A DNA stretch of 64,000 bases from Rotaria socialis (lineage: Eukaryota > Rotifera > Eurotatoria > Philodinida > Philodinidae): contig CAJNYU010000505.1 of the NCBI GenBank assembly GCA_905331475.1, positions 1-64,000 on the forward strand, read 5' to 3'. The position numbers were made by a program, and so were the translations under genes. Below, one piece after another: positions 23,401 through 35,433 of the stretch. Numbering within the stretch: the first letter of the stretch is position 1; the number at the start of each line of letters is the position of its first letter. The notes beneath the pieces were generated by a model. The model did no database searches and had not been told where the DNA came from. It worked only from the letters and a program-made list of their open reading frames with translations.

Positions 23401-24576
23401 CTTTTGATACTTGTTTTTTTCCACCTACTTCGCACATGGCGTATATTGCTCAACAGTTTCTATCCAAAATGAACTATCGCCATCGTCAATTCGACCGCCA
23501 TTCCGATAGAGACGTTCACAACACGCTGAAATCGTCGTATCAAGATTACCATTAATTTCAAGTTTCAAACAAAAACGATCATCTATTGAGCGTTGGGATT
23601 TAAAGGTGAAGGAATCTAAAAGAAGAAAATGAATGTTCAGAAGAAAATGAAACAAACAACAAATTTACCATGCATTTTAACAAAACCTTTAAACACAATC
23701 CAAGTAGAACCATTACCAGCTACTTGAAGAATCGTCACTTCATCACGTCTTGAATTATGCGCCATAGAACGTAAAGTTGGATCCGATCGATATCTCATAG
23801 TTATGAGACAAGAACATTGTCTATCTAAAGTTCTTGGTCCGATAAAAATACTCTATATACAGTTACAGCTCATGCTTTCGAAGAAGCCTTTCAATATTGA
23901 TAAGAATTCTTTCTTACTTCTGGGTAGGTCGGTTCAATTCTGTGTTGATTCTGGTTTGACCAAGAAACCTAAAGTAAAACGAGAAAACAAAATGTAAACA
24001 AATGTTCAATAGTATTGTTTCGAAGGTAATAACTTACACGAGACGGAACTACAGATGAAATTCGATAGCGGTTAGGAACCCATATCTTTCTAGAACAGCT
24101 AAAAATATCCATTGGCCGATTACAAATTCCGAAACAATCTTATCAATTAAAGCAAGGTTATGGATACAAAGGGGTAAATGAAAAGATGTTTCTGTCGTTC
24201 GAAATAATTTACTTGATGTTTTCTATTGAAGGTTGCAATTGTGAAATGGATAGAGCTGTTACAGATGATTCGGGTGAATGAGTCTTCTTCTTTGCCGATT
24301 TTGGTAGCCGATGGTGCCTAGATATTAACATTAAATCAACAAGATAAGAAATATATACAAACCAATCAGGCAAGTTCGGATACCGAGTCTTGTTTTCAAT
24401 GGGACGGCGTTCTTCATGGATCGGTAATGCTTGTTCGAATTGATTGAACTAGAAATCATTTTATTCGTCTTGTTCATAGATACGAAAAATAAGTTTACTA
24501 TTGTTCCGCTATCGAGAATAATAGATGATCGAAGATTCGCTGGTTCTCGTCGTCTAGATAATCGAACTGAAGTCAT
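20431..24576 (-). CDS. copy 2: ERICH3/DUF4590-like + alpha/beta module + inactive-type ADP-ribosyltransferase + TPR
   Basis: From ATG 24576 I can join about 13 exons with GT-AG borders and an unbroken frame to the stop at 20431. Early exons are basic (FNQFEQALPIHEERRP; KIWVPNRYRISSVV). The DUF4590 part reads QCSCLITMRYRSD, then DSFTFKSQRSIDDRF, SACCERLYR and YTPCAKCKDS. A Ser/Pro-rich linker (PPPPSLSTV) and the helix ESTLFKYVSDVMQQ lead into the alpha/beta module (FTILYINHDED; FIVVMSINQ; SIYLLSKQ). The ART-like part keeps fold landmarks (LFRSFLPATF; IDVLINIDTVFRV) but lacks the R-S-ExE residues: the YRGL site is AYAILDV and ExE is KIDVL. About five to six TPRs close the protein. It is presumably a pseudoenzyme, acting as a partner or scaffold. 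Estimated length is roughly 1,000-1,100 residues. Confidence 0.8.
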
Positions 24577-24607
24577 TCTCAATTGAAATCGAAAACGAAG
24601 CAATTGA

Positions 24608-24620
24608 TCTAAAATCAGGA
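24608..24620 (-). promoter_or_regulatory. candidate trans-splice acceptor of copy 2
   Basis: The minus strand reads TCCTGATTTTAG, with the start codon 32 nt downstream and the stop codon of copy 3 about 100 bp upstream. The arrangement is the same as before copy 1. Confidence 0.35.
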
Positions 24621-24716
24621 GTAAATATTCTTCAAAAAATCTCAATGAAATATTTATCAAAATGAATCGATGAATGAAAATCGCACAGATACGGAAAATA
24701 TTTCTGATAACTATTT

Positions 24717-27700
24717 CTAGTTTTTGTCGGTTTCGGTTGTGGCAAATAAACTTTTCATCCAGATTTTTTTTTCTAAACGTTCAAGATATTTTGTTTGCAT
24801 CTGTAAGTCTTCATCGTCTGGCTGCTTAGTTAAAAGTAAACGCGCAATGGCTTTTTGCACCGCTTCCTTTGCTTCTTGCAATTGTCCGAGTTGTTCCAAT
24901 GTTGTTGCCATGTTATAATAGGTTAATGCAACCGTTGGATTTTCATCTGAATGACATTTGAGTTCAATATCAAGACATTTCTGATAATTTTCTAATGCTT
25001 CTGAATATTGATGCAGCCGAAACTGAGCCGCAGCAAGATTATGATATTTTGCAGCTACATCAGCATGATCATTATCCGGATGAAATTTTTGTTTAATTTT
25101 TAAATCAAGTTCAAGATAGGTAGCGGCGTCCTTGTGTCTACCAAGTTTTATAAAAACCGAGCCAATGTTACCTACATATGCAGCGACTGATTCCATATCA
25201 GGATTGGGCGAGTTCTTTTGAATTTCATAGGCCTTCAGATGATATTCTAATGCTTGTTCATTCAAACCTTGTTTATTATAGACACTTCCAATATTGTTAT
25301 AAGTTGGTGTTAATCTCACATCGTCATCCGGTAAAACACGTAAATAAACTTTTAAAGCATTTTGTAGATGATTTAACGCTTCTCGATATTGCTTTCTTTC
25401 ATAATAATAACTTCCCATAGAATGAAGTAATCCTCCAAGAGTCAAATTTGTTGCGTCATCTTTCACAGTTTCTGGATCGTCGATCAACATCGAACAGAAA
25501 TATTCCATATAACCCGTTAATTCTTTTTGCTTCATCAATTTCACCATGCGTACTAATGGAAAAGAAGCATGCACAGCATCACGTAAACTTTTTGTTACAA
25601 GGTGGCCACTTTTAAGAATTTCATCATTGGTCGTTAATTCAACAGTAAATGTTCCGTCATCAATCGGTTCAATTTTATCAACACGGAATATTGTTCCAAC
25701 TGTCAAAATAACTTCATTGAGTTTTGTTGCAACATCATGTCGAGAAGCACCGGTTCCTAAACCAATCTGAAAACGAACCAATTTCGAGTCTATGTTCGTG
25801 GAAGAAGGTTCGATTGCTGATTGGGTTTTATTAGCCAAAAGAAATTCATTAAATGATAACAATCCACCCTGATGTCTTTTCATCTTATCGAGAAGATCTT
25901 TTCGAATTCGAAGTGTTCGATGGACAGTCAATGCACTTGTATCAATCGACGATTTCAATTGGCAGTGAAGATGTTGAATAAAATATCGAATTTTAAATAA
26001 AATATCCGGATCCAAGACGCGAAATGCTCGTGTCATCATTTTGTATAAAAAGGCGTCGTGTCGTAAATACCAATGAATGGCATCATCTGGTTTAAAATCA
26101 TTTTCAAATTCTTCGATCAATTTTAACTGAATAATATTATCAGCGTATTCTTCACGGCAGAAATCAATCATTTCTTTTTTCAGGTTTCTCTTCTCATTGG
26201 TTTCTAAGAGAATATCTATTAATGCTTGAACATAATTCAGCGTACTCATTCCAGCATAATCTGCAGGGATCGAGCTGATGCTTGTTAAGTCATAAGTCAA
26301 TAATTGAAGATCGTTTTCTAGTTTTTTACACAAGCTGGTAATATTGGAGAAAGATCCTCGATAAAATTTCGAATCAAATGAATTTTCCTCCGATGAATCA
26401 ATGACATAAATCGCAGAAAGTAGAGGTTCGTCTTGGATAGGTTTCGATAAATTTTCCATACTGGTTTTCGAGAGTATTAAAATAAGTCTTTCTTTCAGAA
26501 TTTTCTTAAGAAACTCAATGGATTTCTTCGAATTAATATCATCAAAAATAAAACCGAAATTAATTAGACCACGCAACGTTTGCTGTTCTTCATTTGAAAT
26601 CGGAACATGATTTTCCATAATATAGCAGAAATTCTCCACACTCTTCGGATGACGTGGCATTCTCGATGATTGAGTTTGTTGAGTCGATGTTTTCATATCT
26701 AAATCATAAGCATATAACACAGTGGTTATTGAGAATAAGATTCATATACAGCATACTTTGTTTGAAATAAGCTGTGAGCTTTTGCATAAGTTGCCCAAGA
26801 TCTATTCCGTCACTGGCAGTAGTGGCTGTCTCGGTTTCATTTGGAACTTGTGGGTTATCTTCACACTTTTCTGTCAATGTTTGATCTAAAAAACATGTTT
26901 TATAGAACTTTACGTTCAAGAATTTATTATTCCTACCTGTTGCTTGAATGGTTGGAACAACCACGGTTTCTTTCGTATCGATTAAACTCGATTGGATTGT
27001 TGTACTTTCTGCTGATTTATCTGGCTCCAGGAGATTAGGATTAGCTGTTACCATTGTCTCTAAATATTTATATAACTATGAGAAGTTTTCCAGAATGATT
27101 TCTGATTATTTCGAAAAACCTGCATAATGGACGTTAGACGTGTCAGCCGCTTTTGGGCTTTTGTACTTCGAAGTCTGTGCATTGAGGAAGAAATATTAGC
27201 ATGATTCTTATGAAATCACGATTCATTTACTTTCTTCTTCTGTGCATGTTTGCTGCCTTCGATATGAGCATCTATCAAATCAAGTAGACAAAACATTGGT
27301 TTAGCTACAACCAATCACATTAGGTTTACCTGTCGATGATGGCTTCCCAATGTTGTTGGATTCATGATGATTTTTAGAGGATTTCTTGTTTCTCTAGAAT
27401 AATAAAATGTGATCTGCTGAATATATTCGATATAGAATGGCAACTCACATGAACTACTAAAGTATTTTTATTACTATTCATCAGTAGTTGATCAGCATAA
27501 TCTTTTCGGCATCTGAAACAAATACTAAAATTTCTTTTGAGCACATACAAATCAACTAATGTACCTTTCACATGGATTCGCTTTTTGAATGTCTTTGAAA
27601 AGAAACTGTTTCTGATCATTGTCATTTGAATTCCTTTGAACACATTTGAATTCACAACATTCGCTTGTTACACTATCGATCAATCCTTGCACATAGAAAG

Positions 27701-28787
27701 CTAACGACAGACCGGATGTCGGCCGGCGTTGGGATTTGAATGAAAATGTTTCTAGAGAAGATGATGGTTTTTGCGATTTATCTTACTGCTTAACATCTAT
27801 GTGATTACCGCCTTTGGTTAAATATCCTCGATACACCAACGAAGTTTCACCAGTGCTATGCCGTTGCATCACAATAATTTCTTCGCGACTGGATATTTCT
27901 GCAGGGACTGTCGTTGTCGACGCGTAAGACACTGTTATCTCACAGGCCAGACGTTCTTCAATAGATACATTTGACTGATTCGACTAGAATTAAAATATAC
28001 TCATAACTATGAGTAGCGATTCCAAAATCTTACGCTTTCAATTCGAGTGTCTTGTTCATCAGAATCCGATAGATTTTGATTCATTTTCGAAGGTTTCTGA
28101 TATGCCGAAGTAACACGTGCTGGTCGTTCACGATTAATTTGTACTCTCTAAAAATCGATCTTCGATTATGAGTCAGTTGAAGACATTTCGATATTATACC
28201 GGCAAAATATTCGTAGCACTTTGTTCATGAATTCGAATCCTACCATGTGCTTGTGCCATGTAGCGTCGCTTAACAATCTTCATCAAATACGATCAAAAGA
28301 CATTGTTATGCTGTATTTCATTTACCTCATAATTTTGAATGAGAGAACGTGCTGAGGTATTTCTCAATGGCTGACTGTGATTACGTGAGTAATTTTGATC
28401 AAGACTGATCAGTCTAAAGTTTTCAATCAAGAGATAAAAAAAAACATTTCTGAAAGAAAATCAACCTTGAAGACATATCGTGTTTCGTCACTGTCCGTGC
28501 TCTCTGTTGAAGTTCACCTGTCGGTGGAACCAGAGGATTAGTCTAGATAGAAATCAATCGTAACATTGATTTTCTGAAGATGATGAGAATCTGTATCTTC
28601 ATGAAGAACAGATCATGCTTTTACCCAAGCGGCAAGTTGCAAATAAGATTGTGCATAGGGAGTGTTGAACAACGTCGGAAGATAAGGATCTGATCTATTT
28701 TTCAACGGTCTGAAAGAGATTTTTTCAATTCGAATCAAAATTTCTTCTTTCGTATAGAACGTACTTCGTTTGAGATCGATCGGCCAT
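24717..28787 (-). CDS. copy 3: ERICH3/DUF4590-like + alpha/beta module + inactive-type ADP-ribosyltransferase + TPR
   Basis: Fifteen exons join in one open frame from ATG 28787 (MADRSQTK) to the stop at 24717. All borders are GT-AG and introns are about 45-80 nt. Early exons contain LFNTPYAQSYLQLAAW and IVKRRYMAQAHGRIRIHEQS, comparable with the N-terminal region of ERICH3. DUF4590 landmarks are ACEITVSY, LVYRGYLTKG, ETFSFKSQRRP, SECCEFKC and ANPCERCRKDY. A Lys/Ser then Thr/Glu-rich linker ends in the helix DLGQLMQKLTAYFKQ. The last, long exon (from about 26695) holds the alpha/beta module, an ART-like part and six TPRs. The ART retains an Arg (LTVHRTLRI) and the strand LNEVILTVGTIFRV, but the STS site is FNEFLLANKT and ExE is reduced to NEV, so activity is unlikely. 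Estimated length is about 1,100 residues. It is the first gene of the three-gene array. Confidence 0.85.
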
Positions 28788-28799
28788 AATGAAATGAAA

Positions 28800-29969
28800 T
28801 CAACACACACACTACGTCTTTCTTGCTTTATTTATTTGATTTGGAGAATATTTTAGTGACAAGAAAGCAACATTCTTTTTCTTTTAGTTAAGATAAGAGA
28901 AGAAAAGAAAATAAAGAAAATGTCCAGGCAACCATATCATAAGTACCTTTCTTGTTGTTTTCTTCGAGCAAGCTTGTTCCAAGAAAAGAAAGCGAAAGAA
29001 ACGGTTACAATTTCTTGAATCAACAGACGGTATGGATGAGAGCGAGGGACGATTCAGGAGAAGGTGAGGGTGTGTGAGTGTAAGTGTGTTAAAAGTCTCA
29101 AATTAAATTCATAGATTCAAAGCAGAATGTGACGCGGTTCGGCTTTTGCTCCAGTAGTCTTCATCAGGCATCTTTAGAATCTAAATTTCCCCATAGATCA
29201 AATATTTGAAAAAAATATGAACTCCATAGAATTCGAAAGAAGTAAACATTTTCGGGTGAGAGTGTGTTTCGACGATATATATATGATTAGACACCAAACC
29301 ATCGTATGATACATTTCGAACGGGTCTTAGATTCACTCATTATCAGGTATATTCGGTTCTATCACTACATCTCAATGAAAACTATTCAAATAAAATCGAA
29401 ACGTTTAAATAGAATTGCAACAAATTATTGACATCGAACAATATGCAGTACGGACGCTATAGTTGTCTCTATTTCAGTATACTTTTCATTTTACCATGTT
29501 GTAGTTTCGTCCCATGTTAGTTGTCTTTGATGAATTTCAGTTGAATATGCTCTGCGCATTTTTAATATTTACTTATTTGCGTTCAATCTGTATTGATCCT
29601 CTCGGAAGTGTGATTTATAATCCTGGTCGAACAATACGGCCGGGAAGCGTTAAACACGGCCCGTAATTCAGATCTGTGTTTTACGACCGTATTTCTGTCG
29701 TATAAAATATACTTACGGCACGCATGCGGCAAAATCACAGTAAAAATCCAGTCGTAAAGTACCGATCTGGTTGAAAGATATTTTTTACGTTTTTCTCAAA
29801 ACAGCTTCCAACGAAGAAGAAGTTAGTGTTGATTATATTTGATTTTTTTCACTAATATGATCATTTTATGCCTGCCGTACAAATTCACATGACGATTGCA
29901 TGTTGACCTTATCGCTTTCATCAATTTGAATCAAAATAAATTACTTCAGAGTATCTTTATTTATTTATC
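28800..29969. other. intergenic region
   Basis: Purine-rich DNA at 28870-28920, a lone telomere-like G-rich arm at about 29060-29090 (GGTGAGGGTGTGTGAGTG) and the CCGTAT palindrome listed separately. This is the likely promoter side of the array. No core promoter motif is clear. Confidence 0.45.
29608..29742. repeat. CCGTAT-type imperfect palindrome A
   Basis: Outer arms GTGATTT/AAATCAC enclose inner arms AATACGGCCG and CGACCGTATT. It is dense in CGTA/TACG words, like the element at 34.6 kb. Confidence 0.45.
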
Positions 29970-31759
29970 ATGATAAATTGAGGCACAATAGTAATGATCT
30001 TGACAATCAAGAAGTTGAGATTACTTTTGATAAAGCGATAATGCTATTGGACTATTTGCAAGACAAAGATATTTTTACACAACGCTGCCAATACCACTTA
30101 ACTCATCGTCTTCTAGGGAATAAGCTGATAGCGGATACTTTGGAACGCAGCATGGTATCACGATTGAAAACGAAATGTGGATCTCAATTTTCTTGTCAAT
30201 TAGAAGGCATGTTCAAAGATATATTGATACCAAGCACACTAGTGGATGACTTTCGACATTATGTTGCACAGAATTCATTTCAATGGTCTAGCATTGATCT
30301 TTCTGTGCGAGTTTTAATGACAGGCCATTGACCTCTCCAAAGTACGACTCATCAGTGTAGTTTGCCACAGCTGGTGCATGACGCTTATCAATGCTTTCAA
30401 AGTTTCTATTTAAAGATGCAAAGTGGCCACCGCTTAATATTACAGTCGATCTTGGGTATAGCGGATTCGGTTGTACGATTCAATGAGGAATCGAAGAATA
30501 ATGATACTGATGGTAAGAGATCATCATCGACAACAGTACAAATGAACAAAGAACGACACCATACGCTACAAGTTTCAACCCAACAAAATAATTATTTTAA
30601 TGCTATTTAATACAAAAGAAGAGTGGCCATTTCAGGTTAGTCAATACTAGAGAATGACAACGAATCTCACTTAATTTGTGAAAAGCCTTGTCTAATGGAA
30701 TCTAGTAGAACTTAAAGACAATATTTTCTGCTATAAAAGATACCGTAGGGTAAGCTCAACCCTTTTACTTTTCTACCATTTTTTCCGCAGAATTACTGTT
30801 TTACATGGATTTGTGAACTCCGTTTAGATTTTTATTGGTACTATTTTAAATAAAAACATAGTCGAGCAATCTTCAACTGTTCTATACCCATTATCAATGC
30901 TTATAGTTATCTCACTGTGATAAAAAAAAAATTTTTTATACGTGTCGTATTATATCATAGGAGCAATAATGCCTATAAACATTTTTCTCTAAAACTTACC
31001 AATTGATGTTAAACGTGTTCGATTTATCGCTTTCATATCAGAGAACAAACTCCTTCAGAATTAGCAAGAATCGTTTTTTTTCTTTTAAATTTGTTTTTAT
31101 TTAATTTGGCCTAGGTCTGTTACCTTGAGGATGTGGCTGTGGATATTCTCATTGTTCACATCCACACCCAAAACTTCATTTAATGGAGAACAGCATAAAT
31201 TAACCTTAGAAGGATTTTAATTTCATTATTTATTACAGGAAATTCATGAACAGACGGTCATTGTTGAGAAATATCTTGAATGTGCTTTACTACCATTAGC
31301 TATGGGCAATATGACGCCAAGAATTCTTTTTAAAGAGCCTGAAAACAGTAATATTCAATTGAGCAACTTCCATGTTAACGATTCGTTTGCATCAAAATCT
31401 CATACAGCAAATTTGGAAAAATCTGAAAATAGCTTGAAAAAGAAACAGATTCGAAAAATAGTCGAAAGTGACCATGCACATGAAATTGATGCAGCGATCA
31501 TACGAATTATGAAGACGAGCAATACAGTGAGGCATCTTGAACTGATTGCTGAAGTGAGTTTCACTTGTGCATCTGAATAGAATTTCTCTTGCCATCTTTA
31601 TCGTTGCTTTTCTAGTTCGCAGGTCATAAATCAACTAAAAGTACGCTTAAAGTTTGTCTGCGAGCAACTAAGAGCCGTATTGAGCATTTGATCGAATCTG
31701 ACTTTTTATCACGATCTAAAGACGATATCTATGTTGTCAAAATCAATGATTTGTTTTAA
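29970..31759 (+). pseudogene. CUL3: 3' part of a cullin-3-like gene, disabled
   Basis: The readable protein begins inside the cullin homology domain (EITFDKAIMLLDYLQDKDIF, then HLTHRLLGNKL, LKTKCGSQF, LEGMFKDI). It continues through the winged-helix part to the neddylation segment (HEIDAAIIRIMKTS, with the acceptor Lys) and the cullin C-terminus ending near DIYVVKINDLF. Cullins scaffold ubiquitin ligases; type 3 uses BTB adaptors. Two lesions are visible. A TGA at about 30329-30331 replaces the conserved Trp of the TG-x-WP motif, and a one-base shift near 30580 moves the LQVST...ILMLFN segment to another frame. The N-terminal two thirds of a cullin is absent upstream. The two middle exons are separated by a roughly 600-nt intron that contains a telomere-like palindrome. 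The lesions are in-register and the rest is well conserved, so inactivation looks recent. Confidence 0.8.
31129..31170. repeat. telomere-like palindrome 5, inside the cullin intron
   Basis: Arms GGATGTGGCTGTGGAT and ATCCACACCC around a short loop. It lies within the long intron of the cullin pseudogene. Confidence 0.6.
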
Positions 31760-31933
31760 TTTTCTTGTTTTTCTTTGTGTTCCTAGGGCAATATACAATT
31801 ATGTGGCATAAGAGCAGATTGAACTGGAATTTCGCCATTCATATTTTACTCTTCGAAATTCCTCACTGTTATTCTGAACATATGTTCTTTGCCAGCGTGC
31901 TTATATTAAGTCTTTCGTTCACGTTTTAAAGCT

Positions 31934-31979
31934 GAGGATATGAGTGTGAGTCTATCCTTCCTCTTCATCCGCACCCTCA
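31934..31979. repeat. telomere-like palindrome 6 (degenerate)
   Basis: Arms GAGGATATGAGTGTGAG and CTTCATCCGCACCCTC, about 170 bp after the cullin stop. Confidence 0.5.
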
Positions 31980-32175
31980 ATAAATATGAAAAATTAATGA
32001 CAATATATTTATCTTATCCTTTCAAACCTATTTCCATGTGATTTTATTGATATTTCTAGATTTGACTTAGATTCAACTTTCATATTAAATACATGTTTAA
32101 TACATCGAATTGATAGAAGGAGGAGGAGAAGACAATATTAAACACTCATCAATACTAATCGTAAAATCATCATCG

Positions 32176-32231
32176 TGAGGGTGTGGGTGTATACGACTTT
32201 TTCAAGTTAACACTCGCACACCCACACTCTT
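32176..32231. repeat. telomere-like palindrome 7
   Basis: Arms GAGGGTGTGGGTGT and ACACTCGCACACCCACACTC around a spacer of about 20 nt. Confidence 0.75.
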
Positions 32232-32604
32232 AGTTATCAGTTTATTCATACCACAATAATCGCTTTGATCAGTCTGAAACTGTAATCAACTTATTAGATC
32301 GTCCGAGGAAGTTTTAAATGGTCTGCTATCTTTTGTTGTTGGCGATGAATTTTATGATAGATAGTTTTTATACGATCTATACATTATGTTTAACATATTT
32401 ATTACTAAAGCTGCCTAATGACTCGCTTGATCAAGATGAAATTCAGATGGCGATTTTCTCGATGCATCCACATCCTCATGAAAATTTGAGGAGCTTTATT
32501 CTTGAATATAATTTATTGAAACCTTGGAAAAATGACAAAACTTTGTTTAAAAAAACATTTTTGCCACATTATGCTCGTACAACATGCATGTTACCCACTA
32601 ATGA

Positions 32605-32718
32605 ATTCTTCACAGTTTATACCACGATATTGTGAACCACAAGAGCAAAAATACGAATCTCCATTGTTGTAGCATGGACGATTATTTCTACATGGATTCT
32701 GATCACATCTTACGCCAG
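32605..32718 (-). pseudogene. EGF-like domain exon, isolated fragment
   Basis: After an acceptor (TTTGATTTTAG) the minus strand encodes one EGF domain: CDQNPCRNNRPCYNN, then FCSCGSQYRGINCE, with the six cysteines in the usual order. Downstream the frame soon meets stops. No partner exon with a signal peptide is evident nearby, so this is either one exon of a long gene or a remnant. Other EGF proteins lie 3.5-6 kb away on the same strand. Confidence 0.55.
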
Positions 32719-32724
32719 CTAAAA

Positions 32725-35356
32725 TCAAAATTGAATTATTTTATTTCTACATTAAAATACTTTTTCAATTAAAAATTGCATGTATAAAGTCTTTCATCAG
32801 TTTTCTAATAGTTTTTAGTGAACATGAGAATAAATTATTAAACGGATATCTTCACTTTGTTCTAGAAAATACTCATGAATAATTATTCTATGAAATCAAA
32901 TATGACTATAAACCGAGGTGAGTATTATTCTAATCATAAGAAAAATGATGATCCATATGTGAAGTCTTTTCTAATGACGTCGAGAAAACAAATTATTGCT
33001 ATAATTAAAATCTTTTTTAAAGAAAACATATTTTGAATTGAATCTAATTAATTCGCACAAATAAATTATGTTGAGAGATATACGTATGTGCGCATATTAG
33101 TTCATTACAATGGAAAACAGTAGTTGTGTACGGTGGCTATTTACAAAAAACCATAAACCATCAAAATAGAAATTTTTTCTGAATGGCTAGCGGAAAAGTA
33201 GAACAGTTGCACAAAGTGTTTGTTGTACATAGATACTCAGTGTAGGGACAATATGCGGTACAATTGTTTCAAAACAATCCTTTCTTGCTCTGTAGAAGTC
33301 CTTTATAAGATAGAGAAAAGTTACTTCATATTGCAAATTTAATCATATTTTGCAGTCTGCCTAGTCGAAAATGATTTATTTCTCAACTAGTCCATTCATT
33401 AGATAAGTCTAAACTGCAAGAATCTAGTAAAAAGTCATGCTAAGGAACATTGATGATATTTTTTTCTTGCAAATTCTGTGGTTAATTTCAGCTATGGTGA
33501 CACTTTGATGATTACAATAGAACAAAGTAGAAGATTTGAGTAAAATGCAAAAAATTGTGTGATGGCATAATATGTGTCACGCTCGTTTGCTCTCATAGTA
33601 AAAGTCACTTACAGACAATTGCTTTATTTGGCTTCCATGAAAATCAACTGTGTACGTTTTTTCGCAGATTCAACTAAACATGATATCGAATATCTGATAT
33701 CCATGATCGAGATTAGATCAAATCAAATATGCTAAGCTATTTTAGTAAGGATTCATTTTTTAGGTGATTTCAGTCAGAAAAAGAAGATTTGAAACAGAAA
33801 AGCTTTTAAAATTTTCATAGAAATAGTTGATATTACCTAGCAGTACATGATACAGGTGCGTGTCAGATTAGACAGAAATCCTGATCTAGATAAATCTATC
33901 TGTAACTGAGGGAATGGTAGTCGAACATCGAAGAAACATTTTACTAGCAATCGTTTAGTACCTATGCTTCTTTCTCATGGTATTAGTGCATACATACTAC
34001 ATCATTGATGATGTTCACTCTTTAAAGGTTAACATCATTATACACTTCAGTTTATTTTTACTCTGACTGAGGCCCAAGTAAATTAAAATAGAAGCTTTTC
34101 AAGCTATCAAGTACACATGCAAACTATTATATATTTTTTTTTGAGCAGTCGAATGGCTTAGGAAGCTCACGTAAAAGATATCTTTAATGGTAAGAATTTC
34201 TAGTCGCCTTTTGTCCACTTCTTGAAAGTCATAGTAAGTGATCGCAATTTATACATGGGAAATATTGTTCATGGTAGCATCCTTCGTCAGTTGCGTTATT
34301 CAAACACTAACTCTCAGATTTATTTTTGACAAACACAATTTAGAAAACCTTAGTCTTAAAACTTTTTCTACAATAAAAACTCCACCATACATAGTCTACG
34401 TGTTTGAACATTCAAGACAACCAGAGCACACAGGTGACTCACTCCTTTCTCACGCAGTCATTTAACACGTTCTACTGATAGTAACACCAGGTAGGGACGT
34501 TTTAAACCTGGAAAAGTAGAGATTTTCCCCTAAAAGTTCATTATGCAGTTTTCTTCATCCATACTCAGGTAGAGGTTTAAGGAGTCCATATACGATCGTC
34601 AAGGGTCGTATACGATTTTATTTGACCGTAATACATGGTTCAGTATTAAGATCGTATATCGTCGTGTCGTACACAGAGAAATACAACCATATACGGTCAA
34701 ATACGGAGCAAAACGGAGATTGTATACGGGCGCAATGTACAGGAATCGTAAACGAACGTGTTTATTCGATCTGGGTACACCTGTTAGTTTGTACGTGACT
34801 GAATGCAACATTGATTGTTTTAAAAAGAACTTCGCAATTTTTGTCTTTGAATATGATAATATTCATGGAAATAAATAAATCTTAATAAAAACTCCCCTCA
34901 CAAATTGCCTTTTGAAGCGTAGAATGTGTTTCTCGACAGTTTCAATCCTTAAAAAGCGCCAGCTTTACTTGAGTGATTATAAAAAAAACATGGTTGCTAG
35001 GATTAGTAGTACAGATTTTGCAGAAAAAAGTATTCTTTTGTCATTGTAGTTCACCTAGCATTCTAGAACTATTTACATTACGATAAACGTCAGTTTCTGA
35101 TCGTTTACAGTGGTTGTAATCGTAGAACTAGGCGATTATGCATTGGTTCATTGTTGAAGTCAACAACCGAAGCCAAATAAAAAATGTTCTCTAACTTGAG
35201 AGGTTATTACTGTAAATTTGAAAACTCATTTATATCGGAAAAATGCCTTCTATAAATATATTTCTCATGCAGAACCTGTTTTTAACCAAAGAAAACTTTT
35301 TAGGTTACTTTTAAATTACTTAGTGTGATTTAAAATAGAATTGTTAACGGTGACTT
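32725..35356. other. intergenic DNA
   Basis: No gene that I can support on either strand. One imperfect palindrome of the CCGTAT type (34608-34728) is listed separately. Confidence 0.5.
34608..34728. repeat. CCGTAT-type imperfect palindrome B
   Basis: Inner arms TATTTGACCGTAATACATGG and CCATATACGGTCAAATA. Further out GTATACGATTT faces a GTATAC-containing arm. It resembles palindrome A at 29.6 kb in word content. Confidence 0.55.
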
Positions 35357-35433
35357 TTAAAAATTTACTTCTGTTTTTAACTTGCTGAAAAATAAGGAGG
35401 AATATATGCAATAAGAGATAAAAATGAAAATAC

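Noticed and set aside
32318-32635. 105-codon plus-strand frame
   Set aside because: No recognised motif; its end overlaps the antisense of an EGF exon.
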